This document shows positions 1 to 5,013 of a stretch of DNA of 6,466 nt, piece after piece. This DNA is from Deltaproteobacteria bacterium (lineage in GTDB: Bacteria > JAUYMQ01), in contig JAUYMQ010000418.1 in NCBI GenBank assembly GCA_030698575.1, positions 1 through 6,466 on the forward strand. The letters are read 5' to 3'. Below the pieces are notes generated by a model. That model did no database searches. It was not told the DNA's origin and worked only from the letters and a program-made list of their open reading frames with translations. The position numbers and the translations under genes are program-made. Every line of letters begins with the position of its first letter. Position 1 is the first letter of the stretch.

Positions 1-425
1 CCCCTCTCGCCCTTGATCGTCAGCCAGGCACCGCCGGCGCCGTCGGGCTTGACGGTCGCCACGTAATGGACGTTCGCCGCGGGGCGCTCGAAATCGATCT
101 CGCCCGTAAGATCGGTGCTGTACCAGGGCCCTTTGACGACATAGGCAAGCTTCGTCCCCTTGGCCGGCAGCTTGCCGGCTGGAACGCGAAGCTGCGCCTG
201 CCCCGCCACCAGGGGCTCGGCCAGGCCGATCGCCGGGATCTCGAACTGCTTCGCCGCCTCCGTGCCCTCGACGTCGATAATCAGCACGCGATCCGGGCCG
301 CCGCCCTCCATGCGCGCCGAGACATTCGCCGAGGGGCGGGGCAGCAGGAACACCATCGCCGCCCCGGCCGCGAGGGCCAGGAGGATGGCGATCACGCGGG
401 GTGTGCGCGGAGGCTTTCTGAACAT
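1..425 (-). CDS. Membrane-anchored protein of unknown function (3' end beyond window)
   Basis: This reading frame starts at the ATG at 425 and runs open to the left edge of the window, so at least 141 codons are present and the C-terminus is missing. Residues 1-9 are basic (MFRKPPRTP). Residues 10-28 form one hydrophobic helix (VIAILLALAAGAAMVFLLP), suggesting a signal anchor or uncleaved signal peptide. The rest is a soluble, probably periplasmic segment rich in short beta-like stretches (RVLIIDVEG, KLAYVVKGPWYS, VHYVATVKP). I recognise no domain. No strong Shine-Dalgarno sequence precedes the ATG, but a good promoter lies 130-160 bases upstream on the same strand, and no in-frame upstream start looks better. 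The plus-strand frames over this interval are Arg/Ala-rich antisense shadows. Existence as a gene is likely; function is unknown. Confidence 0.7.
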   Translation of the reverse strand, partial: MFRKPPRTPRVIAILLALAAGAAMVFLLPRPSANVSARMEGGGPDRVLIIDVEGTEAAKQFEIPAIGLAEPLVAGQAQLRVPAGKLPAKGTKLAYVVKGPWYSTDLTGEIDFERPAANVHYVATVKPDGAGGAWLTIKGER

Positions 426-556
426 GTACTTGCGTCGACGAATCAGGGGGTTGGGCGCTCGGCAAGCATTTGGTTTTTCAGCGTTCCGCCCGCGCAGTGC
501 CCGAGCATGGCGCAGGGCAGAGGGGATCCCTCAGTTCGGGGCGCGGGTTGGGGGCG

Positions 557-586
557 ATATTAGGGATGAAGGGGCGGGAGAGTCAA
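557..586 (-). promoter_or_regulatory. Sigma70-like promoter for the gene at 425-1
   Basis: Read on the minus strand, TTGACT (586-581) is followed after 18 bases by TAATAT (562-557). The -35 box matches the consensus at 5 of 6 positions and the -10 box at 4 of 6. Transcription would begin near 549, giving a leader of about 124 bases before the ATG at 425. It lies about 90 bases beyond the end of the lipoprotein operon, so the membrane protein gene is probably a separate transcription unit. The prediction rests on sequence match only. Confidence 0.5.
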
Positions 587-673
587 ACGGGTCGGTGAGG
601 CTCGCGCCTTCGTCGGGATCTCCGGGGCGCGGCTCAAGCCATCCTCAATGAGGAAGTCAAAGGCCGCCTGCGA

Positions 674-1081
674 TCATTGATAAACGGCGTCGGTTTTCGC
701 GGGTCCAGCCTCGGGACGGATGTAGTCTCCCTCGACGTAGAGCGTACGAGGCTGGAAGATGACCCCTCCCCCGATGAAGTAGTTCAGCACGCCAGAGATG
801 ATTATGTCGAGAATTGTGAACTGAGTCTTGATCTCCGATATCGTCGTCTCTTTCCCGGTCGTTGGAACCAGCCCCCTCGAGGGTTCCTTCTTCCAAGGGA
901 ACAGGCCCCATACGGCAAATCCGCATATCTTCTTCTTGTCAACGTGGCCCGTCGCCTGGCCTGCTTTCAGCGGCATGTGGTTGTAGTAGACGGTTCCGTC
1001 GAACTCGTGCTTCATGTGAAAGCAACCGCTGACACTCACGATGAGCATGATGCATAGAATTCCACGAAGCCGTTTGTTCAT
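674..1081 (-). CDS. Small lipoprotein, third of a paralogous trio
   Basis: The product has 135 residues. It has a basic N-terminus (MNKRLR), a hydrophobic core (residues 8-17) and a lipobox V-S-G-C with the lipidated Cys at position 20. The residue after Cys is Phe, not Asp, so by the enteric Lol rule it would go to the outer membrane. The mature part shares with the next gene upstream the motifs CFHMKH-x-FDGTVY, GFA-x2-GL-x-P, EP-x-R-x-LV, TQFT and a C-terminal EGDYI-x-P-x2-GPA-x2-DAVY. The gene starts 14 bases after the upstream stop codon. The nearest purine-rich stretch (AGGGGG) overlaps that stop and is rather far from the ATG, so translational coupling is likely. The fold order (an HxK-like start, a central GL motif and a terminal beta-rich motif) loosely recalls Bor/Iss-type surface lipoproteins, but this is weak inference. 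Molecular function is unknown. Confidence 0.82.
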   Translation of the reverse strand: MNKRLRGILCIMLIVSVSGCFHMKHEFDGTVYYNHMPLKAGQATGHVDKKKICGFAVWGLFPWKKEPSRGLVPTTGKETTISEIKTQFTILDIIISGVLNYFIGGGVIFQPRTLYVEGDYIRPEAGPAKTDAVYQ

Positions 1082-1095
1082 TATTTGCTCGCCCC

Positions 1096-1506
1096 CTATT
1101 CGTATACAGCGTCCAGGGGGGCGGGCCCGTATGCGGGATCGATGTAGTCCCCCTCGATTTTGATCGTCCGTGTTTCGTAGATGATGTTACCTAGACCAAA
1201 TGTTGCAAGTGCGATGAAAAATGCCACGAGATGATCCATGGCGGTAAACTGGGTTTCTATTTCCAGATTCGATATTTCACGACCACTTGATGCAACGAGC
1301 GATCGTGTCGGCTCCTGCTCATAGGGGACGAGACCATAAAGCGCGAATCCCATCATTTGCTCTTTGTCCAGGTGTCCCTCTCGTTTGGCATCCGGTATGC
1401 GGTTGAAATAGACCGTCCCATCGAAGCTATGCTTCATGTGGAAGCAGCCACTGGTGGAAATCAGGAAAACAACGGACATTAAAATGGACGATGGTTTCGT
1501 GACCAT
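1096..1506 (-). CDS. Small lipoprotein, second of a paralogous trio
   Basis: I place the start at the ATG at 1506 rather than the in-frame ATG at 1557. The inner one has a clear GAGGAGG four bases upstream and gives a normal lipoprotein signal peptide and a 136-residue product, almost the same length as its neighbour (135). The hydrophobic core spans residues 8-17 and the lipobox is T-S-G-C with Cys at position 21, followed by Phe. It is plainly a paralogue of the gene at 1081-674, with the same CFHMKH, FDGTVY, GH-x-DK, EP-x-R-x-LV, TQFT-x2-D, EGDYI and DAVY blocks in the same order and spacing. A hydrophobic stretch near residues 93-110 (LVAFFIALATFGLGNII) could be buried or membrane-associated. 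The base composition is lower in GC than the enzymes to the right. Function is unknown. Confidence 0.82.
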   Translation of the reverse strand: MVTKPSSILMSVVFLISTSGCFHMKHSFDGTVYFNRIPDAKREGHLDKEQMMGFALYGLVPYEQEPTRSLVASSGREISNLEIETQFTAMDHLVAFFIALATFGLGNIIYETRTIKIEGDYIDPAYGPAPLDAVYE

Positions 1507-1510
1507 GCAG

Positions 1511-1517
1511 CCTCCTC
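1511..1517 (-). promoter_or_regulatory. Ribosome binding site deciding the start at 1506
   Basis: On the minus strand GAGGAGG ends four bases before the ATG at 1506. The in-frame ATG at 1557 has no comparable site and would put 17 extra residues, including acidic ones, before the signal peptide. Confidence 0.7.
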
Positions 1518-1563
1518 GGTAGGCAGCGCCAACTTGAACTTTGTCCGCCTCGCCCATCTAGCT

Positions 1564-1980
1564 CTAGGGCGCCATTCTTTCTCCTTCGGGACCTTGCGGG
1601 GCAACAGATTCGACCGTGTCACCCTGGACCACGTCGCCTTCGATCCAGACCGAATAGGTCCCGACGATGCCGATTAGACCATCAAGGAAGGCGTCCCCTG
1701 TGCTCATGCCGTCCTTGAGTCTGAAATTGACAATTGCCTGATCAGGACGAGCTTCCTCGGCAGCCAGCTTTAGGACGTTCAATGGTTCGCCCGAGCCAGC
1801 CAATCCGAAAAGCCAGAACACCTGGCGGTCGTGCTTCTTGAAGTGCTTAACGATGTGCGGTTTTCCTTCAACTTCTTTCGCATTGGTGATTGTGACGGGG
1901 CCGCTGTACTTGTGCCGGACGGTGTAGCAGCCCGAGCACAGGAGAGCGACGAGAAGAAGCGGAAGAACCATTTTCAACAT
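1564..1980 (-). CDS. Small lipoprotein, first and most diverged of a paralogous trio
   Basis: The ATG at 1980 is preferred over an upstream in-frame TTG at 2025. It gives a compact signal peptide (MLKMVLPLLLVALLCSGC, Cys at 18) and has GGAG nine bases upstream, while the TTG has no ribosome site. The product is 138 residues. It shares with the two downstream lipoproteins the SGC-x3-(R/K)H-x-(Y/F)-x-G-x-V opening, a central hydrophobic GL motif followed by EP (VFWLFGLAGSGEPL), and the closing (W/Y)-x-EGD motif near residue 118, but lacks their GPA-x2-DAVY tail. Its layout (a basic HFKKH, then an aromatic GL segment, then DAFLDGLIGIVGTYSVWIEGD) loosely resembles Bor-like or TRL-like small lipoproteins; I would not name it on that. 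A 57-base gap separates it from the next gene. It is probably the first gene of the operon. Confidence 0.8.
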   Translation of the reverse strand: MLKMVLPLLLVALLCSGCYTVRHKYSGPVTITNAKEVEGKPHIVKHFKKHDRQVFWLFGLAGSGEPLNVLKLAAEEARPDQAIVNFRLKDGMSTGDAFLDGLIGIVGTYSVWIEGDVVQGDTVESVAPQGPEGERMAP

Positions 1981-2025
1981 GGTCTTGCTCTCCACTTTTG
2001 AGTTTTGGATCGCTCGTTTAATCAA

Positions 2026-2454
2026 GAAAAGTTAGGAGAGGAAATCTTGCTGGCTAAGTATCGCAGAATTCAAAAGTTACACAAGAGCGTTGAGTTATTA
2101 TTCCGCTGGTCTTGTAATTCTTAGGCATACCCAACCATGACAATCAGGTTTGTTTTGGAGTCATCACTTGTACAATGATCTTGGTCATTAATCGGGTGGC
2201 AACACATAGCGGGCGCGCCGAGTCATGGGGCGACCCATGTTGGCGAAGACTTGGCACCACGAGCCTGCTGCGCCTTCGGATCGGGCAGGGTCGATTTTAC
2301 ACCACGCTTATTGTCCGCTCGCGCATGACGCCGCCGTTGGGCGGTGCCCGAGCTTTGGGGCGCGATTCCAGCCCGCAGCCGGAACTTCCGATGATCCCTG
2401 CAAGGCCCCGCCGACCCTCGCGCGGCGAAAAGAATTCATCGGAAGGGGAGGCCC
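2026..2454. other. Gene-free region between divergent units
   Basis: This 429-base stretch separates the minus-strand lipoproteins from the plus-strand flavin reductase gene. Its left half (to about 2200) is AT-rich and holds the candidate lipoprotein promoter. It also has a plus-strand TACAAT at 2171-2176 that could be a -10 box without a convincing -35, and a small dyad AATGA-N6-TCATT at 2174-2189. The right half is high in GC. Open frames there (from 2175 and 2225) are short, lack protein-like composition and run out of frame into the flavin reductase gene, so I do not call them. I see no RNA gene or repeat. Confidence 0.6.
2057..2084 (-). promoter_or_regulatory. Candidate promoter of the lipoprotein operon
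   Basis: On the minus strand TTGTGT (2084-2079) is followed after 16 bases by GATACT (2062-2057), with transcription expected near 2049 and a leader of about 70 bases to the ATG at 1980. The boxes match sigma70 consensus only moderately (3 and 4 of 6), but the stretch is AT-rich and correctly placed. Confidence 0.3.
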
Positions 2455-2931
2455 ATGGACGAGAAGGCCAGGCGGCTGCTGCTGCAAAATATTCCCTACG
2501 GCCTCTTCGTCGTGACGGCGCAGGATAAAGGGCAACGCAACGGGCTCACGGTCAACTGGCTCACGCAGGTGAGCTTCCGGCCGCCGCTCGTGGCCATGGC
2601 CATCGCCCGGGCCTGCCAGAACCACCCCCTCATCGCCAAAGCCGGGCGAGTGGCCATCCACTTCCTCCCGAAAACCGGCGAGGCGCTAGCTCAGCGTTTC
2701 GTCGTCCCCACGCGACGCACACCCGACAAATTTTTCGGCGCTGCGGTCAAGGACGACGCCGGCCCCCCGATCCTCGAAGGGGTCGTCGGCGTCCTTGAGG
2801 GAAAGCTCGTCCAGAAAGTGGAGACCATTGGCGATCACGACATCTTTGTGTTCGAGATCGTGGATGCGCGCCTCGACCAGGACGGATCCGTCCTGAAACT
2901 CGCCGACACTCGCATGACCTACGCCGGCTAA
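2455..2931 (+). CDS. Flavin reductase-like, FMN-binding split-barrel protein
   Basis: The 158-residue product fits the flavin reductase-like domain family (PF01613-type). Members bind FMN or FAD and usually reduce free flavin with NAD(P)H to feed a partner monooxygenase. Seen in the sequence are the opening P-x-GLFVVTA (residues 14-22), the flavin-contact block NGLTVNW-x2-QVSF-x-PPLVAMAI (29-50), AIHFL followed by LAQRF in the middle, and the typical closing strand GDHDIFVFEIVDA (126-138). The length is normal for short members. The ATG follows a strong purine-rich ribosome site (GGAAGGGGAGG) three bases upstream. No convincing promoter or partner oxygenase lies directly beside it. The luciferase-like enzyme at 5838 or the diiron protein at 3220 could be partners, but that is inference. 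Some family members only bind flavin or haem, so the reductase activity is probable rather than shown. Confidence 0.88.
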   Translation: MDEKARRLLLQNIPYGLFVVTAQDKGQRNGLTVNWLTQVSFRPPLVAMAIARACQNHPLIAKAGRVAIHFLPKTGEALAQRFVVPTRRTPDKFFGAAVKDDAGPPILEGVVGVLEGKLVQKVETIGDHDIFVFEIVDARLDQDGSVLKLADTRMTYAG

Positions 2932-2967
2932 GCGGTCCCCCACCTGTCTTTGCGATCTCCCCAGTCA

Positions 2968-3068
2968 GCGCATGTCATTGCGAGGAGCGAAGCGACGAAG
3001 CAATCCCCTCCGTATTTGCCGGGAGATTGCTTCGTCGGGCCTCCGGCCCTCCTCGCAATGACATGCGC
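2968..3068. repeat. Palindromic interspersed repeat, copy 1 (four-way-junction type)
   Basis: The outer arms 2968-2986 and 3050-3068 are perfectly complementary (19 bp). The inner arms 2994-3005 and 3025-3036 pair over 12 bp around a 19-base loop. Between outer and inner stems, each side carries its own mini-hairpin: GCGAAGC at 2987-2993 on the left and GGGCC-tcc-GGCCC at 3037-3049 on the right, so the strand can fold into a cross. The left arm from 2971 to 3005 recurs identically, all 35 bases, at 5647-5681. Elements of this look, whose translation gives the peptide HVIARSEATKQS, are scattered through many bacterial genomes. No transposase is present. It starts about 36 bases after the flavin reductase stop codon and may also end its transcript. 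Confidence 0.9.
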
Positions 3069-3140
3069 GGCCCGCGGCCCTCCTCGCAAGGACATGCGGC
3101 GGCTAAGCGGCCCTCCTCGCAATGACATGCGCGGCCCGCG
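3045..3140 (+). repeat. Three tandem copies of the repeat's right end
   Basis: Units at 3045-3075, 3076-3108 and 3109-3140 each begin GGCCCTCCTCGCAA and continue as (T/G)GACATGCG. The first and third agree over 32 bases without a mismatch, while the middle one has a T-to-G change and a different end (GCGGCTAAGC). The first unit is the right end of the complete palindrome, so the other two are extra right ends without a left arm. The stretch CGGCTAAGCGG in the middle unit is also found at the stop codon of the flavin reductase gene (around 2927). Confidence 0.85.
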
Positions 3141-3187
3141 ACCTGCTTGTCGCCGCCGCCCGATGGGGCTAGGATGAGCAGGTCGCG
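3137..3187. promoter_or_regulatory. 11-bp inverted repeat enclosing the promoter (possible operator)
   Basis: CGCGACCTGCT at 3137-3147 and its exact reverse complement AGCAGGTCGCG at 3177-3187 flank the -35 to -10 region with a 29-base gap. The centres are 40 bases apart, close to four helical turns, so a protein bound to both arms would lie on one DNA face. It could also form a stem-loop. No regulator gene is visible in the window. Confidence 0.4.
3147..3175 (+). promoter_or_regulatory. Candidate promoter of the diiron protein gene
   Basis: TTGTCG (3147-3152) and TAGGAT (3170-3175) are 17 bases apart and each match consensus at 4 of 6 positions. Transcription would begin near 3182, about 38 bases before the ATG at 3220. 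The promoter sits inside an 11-bp inverted repeat, and directly abuts the tandem repeat units on its left. Confidence 0.4.
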
Positions 3188-3219
3188 CCCGCGGCCGACG
3201 GGACGCAGAGGAGCAGCCC

Positions 3220-4005
3220 ATGGGACAGAGCTACATTCTCGCGAACTTCGATCTGGTCGAAGGCGAAGAAACGCGCCTCTATGAGATGGCGAAGTCCGAG
3301 CAGTGGAACGCCTCGACCGACATCGACTGGTCGAAGCCTGTCGGCTGGAGCAAGAAGCTCACGAAGGAGACGGCCCTCGCCTACCGGGCCGACGTGATCT
3401 CCCAGTTCTGGTACGGAGAGCAGGGCGCGCTGGCTGTTTGCGCGCAGCTCATCCCGCTCGTGCCCGACATGTCGGCCAAGCTCTACCTCTCGAGCCAGGT
3501 GATCGACGAGGCGCGCCACACCGAGGTCTTTGGCCGCTACCTGAATCTCATCGGCGGGCCGACGCAGCTCAATCCCCACCTCGAACGTCTTCTGCTCAAC
3601 CTGCTCGAGGCGCCCGGCGTCGAAGAGAAGCTCGTGGGAATGCAGGTGCTGGCCGAGGGGCTGGCGCTCGACAGCTTCCACTCGATGATGGACACGACCT
3701 CCGACGCGCTCCTGCGCGACATCCTCGCAAAGGTGAGCCAGGACGAATCCCGACATCTCGGCTTCGGGGTTCTCTACCTGAAGCGCCGCATCGCACAGAC
3801 GACGCCCGAGCGGCGGGCCGAGGTAGAGAAGGCTCTCGCGGGCTACGCGCACCTGATCGCCAAGAGCACGGGCTGGCGCAATCCCAACCTCCCGCCCCCG
3901 CCCGCGCACTGGCAGGTTGAGTCTTCGGGCTCTTCCTTCGCCGAGTATCTCTTGAAGAACCTGCGCGGGAGGCTGAGCCAGATCGGGCTCAAGCTGGCGG
4001 CCTGA
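3220..4005 (+). CDS. Ferritin-like diiron protein, probable oxygenase or oxidase
   Basis: The 261-residue product carries the complete ligand set of the ribonucleotide reductase R2 / bacterial multicomponent monooxygenase type of diiron four-helix bundle: Glu67 (FWYGEQ), Glu97 and His100 (DEARHTE), Glu146 (LAEGLAL), Glu176 and His179 (DESRHLG). The two half-sites have the same 30-residue spacing between their glutamates. Such proteins activate oxygen or, in some lines, make a radical or act as oxidases. The substrate here is unknown. It is shorter than R2 proteins or hydroxylase alpha chains, and no ferredoxin, reductase or coupling protein gene follows it. The ATG has GAGGAG six bases upstream. 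A promoter lies before it and a terminator after it, so it is probably a single-gene unit. Residues 220-245 are Pro-rich and less conserved-looking. I am confident of the fold and metal site, not of the reaction. Confidence 0.87.
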   Translation: MGQSYILANFDLVEGEETRLYEMAKSEQWNASTDIDWSKPVGWSKKLTKETALAYRADVISQFWYGEQGALAVCAQLIPLVPDMSAKLYLSSQVIDEARHTEVFGRYLNLIGGPTQLNPHLERLLLNLLEAPGVEEKLVGMQVLAEGLALDSFHSMMDTTSDALLRDILAKVSQDESRHLGFGVLYLKRRIAQTTPERRAEVEKALAGYAHLIAKSTGWRNPNLPPPPAHWQVESSGSSFAEYLLKNLRGRLSQIGLKLAA

Positions 4006-4047
4006 GGCGGGCCCCGCCGGCGCCCCCTTCAACCGATTTGCAGCACT

Positions 4048-4079
4048 CACCGAGTTGACGGCAACTCGGTGCTTCTTTT
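4048..4079 (+). terminator. Intrinsic terminator after the diiron protein gene
   Basis: CACCGAGTTG (4048-4057) pairs perfectly with CAACTCGGTG (4062-4071) around the loop ACGG and is followed by CTTCTTTTC. It lies 43 bases after the stop codon at 4005. It ends only about 16 bases before the start codon of the SDR gene, so read-through or a promoter inside the preceding gene must supply that gene. Confidence 0.65.
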
Positions 4080-4080
4080 C

Positions 4081-4087
4081 AAGGAGG
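4081..4087 (+). promoter_or_regulatory. Ribosome binding site deciding the start at 4096
   Basis: AAGGAGG lies eight bases before the ATG at 4096. It rules out the in-frame GTG at 4069, which lies within the terminator stem and would add nine residues before the nucleotide-binding strand. A second ATG follows directly at 4099. Confidence 0.8.
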
Positions 4088-4095
4088 ACGATCAG

Positions 4096-5007
4096 ATGAT
4101 GCTTCGTGACAAGGTCGCGCTGGTGACAGGCGCGGGCCGCGGCATCGGCCGGGACATCGCGCTTCTCATGGCGAAGTATGGCGCGAAGGTCGTGGTGAAC
4201 GACCTCGGCGGCAGCGAGAAGGGCGAGGGGCTGGACCAGATGCCCGCCGCGGAAGTCGTGCGCGAGATCGAGAAGGCCGGAGGCGAGGCCGTCGCCAACT
4301 TCGACAGCGTCGCCACCTGGGATGGCGGTAAGGCCATGGTGCAAACGGCGCTCGATCGCTGGGGGAGGATCGACATCGTGGTGAACAACGCCGGCATTCT
4401 TCGCGATCGCATGTTCTGGAAGATGAGCGAGGAGGAGTGGGACGCCGTCATCAACGTGCATCTCAAGGGGCACTTCTGCGTGACGCGGGCCGCGGTCAAC
4501 CACATGAAGGAGCGCGGCTTCGGCCGCGTGATCAACTTCACGAGCACCTCGGGGCTCATCGGAAACATGGGGCAGACGAATTACGGCGCGGCCAAGATGG
4601 CCATCGTGGGGCTCACGCGAAATCTGGCGCTCGAGATGCAGCGCTACGGCGTCACGGTGAACGCGATCTCGCCCTTCGCCTGGACGCGCCTCATCGGCAC
4701 CATCCCGACCGAGACCGACGCCCAGAAGGCCCGCGTCGAGAAGATCAAGCAGATGTCCCCGGCCCACATCGCGCCGCTCGCGGTCTTTCTCGCGAGCGAT
4801 CAGGCGGCCGAGATCACGGGGCAGATCTTCGGCGTGCGGGCCAAGGAGATCATCCTCTTTTCACTCCCGCGGCCGGTGCGGACCATCGGGCGCCTCGAGG
4901 GGTGGACGCCTGAGGATCTGGCCGAGGTGATTCCGGGCGCCTTCGGAAGCTCGTTCTTCCCGTTGAAGGTGAGCGCCCAGGAATTCCCGAACGACCCGCT
5001 GGTCTGA
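4096..5007 (+). CDS. SDR-family dehydrogenase, MFE-2 / 3-hydroxyacyl-CoA dehydrogenase-like
   Basis: The 303-residue product is a classical short-chain dehydrogenase. It has TGAGRGIG for the dinucleotide site (residues 11-18), Asp36 at the end of the second strand (VVVNDLGG), which favours NAD(H) over NADP(H), NNAG at 97-100, and the tetrad Asn120, Ser150, Tyr163 and Lys167 (SGLIGNMGQTNYGAAK). The long VVNDLGG-x-GEG insert with EIEKAGGEAVANFDSV, and the extra C-terminal part with PRPVRTIGRLEGWTPEDLAEV (about 251-280), match the dehydrogenase domain of peroxisomal multifunctional enzyme type 2 and its stand-alone bacterial relatives. The likely reaction is oxidation of a 3-hydroxyacyl-CoA or a hydroxysteroid-like substrate in the cytoplasm. 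The hydratase and sterol-carrier domains of full MFE-2 are absent, as usual in bacteria. The next gene begins six bases after its stop codon, indicating co-transcription. Confidence 0.92.
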   Translation: MMLRDKVALVTGAGRGIGRDIALLMAKYGAKVVVNDLGGSEKGEGLDQMPAAEVVREIEKAGGEAVANFDSVATWDGGKAMVQTALDRWGRIDIVVNNAGILRDRMFWKMSEEEWDAVINVHLKGHFCVTRAAVNHMKERGFGRVINFTSTSGLIGNMGQTNYGAAKMAIVGLTRNLALEMQRYGVTVNAISPFAWTRLIGTIPTETDAQKARVEKIKQMSPAHIAPLAVFLASDQAAEITGQIFGVRAKEIILFSLPRPVRTIGRLEGWTPEDLAEVIPGAFGSSFFPLKVSAQEFPNDPLV

Positions 5008-5013
5008 GGCAGC

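Noticed and set aside
66-651. Two overlapping plus-strand open frames
   Set aside because: They lie opposite the membrane-anchored protein gene, show Arg/Ala-rich composition and have no ribosome site. The minus-strand frame has a proper anchor helix and promoter.
643-653. CCTCAATGAGG palindrome just after the lipoprotein operon
   Set aside because: With at most four pairs around a three-base loop and no T-run after it on the minus strand, it is too weak to call a terminator.
2175-2528. Open frames from 2175 and 2225 upstream of the flavin reductase gene
   Set aside because: They overlap the flavin reductase start in other frames, look unlike protein and have no usable ribosome site.
2968-3140. 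Possible CRISPR array because of repeated units near 3045-3140
   Set aside because: The units are contiguous without unique spacers, and they derive from the end of the adjoining palindrome.
2928-3221. Open frames on both strands through the repeat cluster
   Set aside because: Their peptides are translations of the palindromic repeat and its tandem right ends, with no independent evidence of coding.
3169-4767. Very long open frame on the minus strand (532 codons)
   Set aside because: It is antisense to the diiron and SDR genes, both of which show clear family motifs. Its translation is rich in His, Arg, Leu and Ala without domain features and it crosses the terminator; this is typical of an antisense shadow in high-GC DNA.
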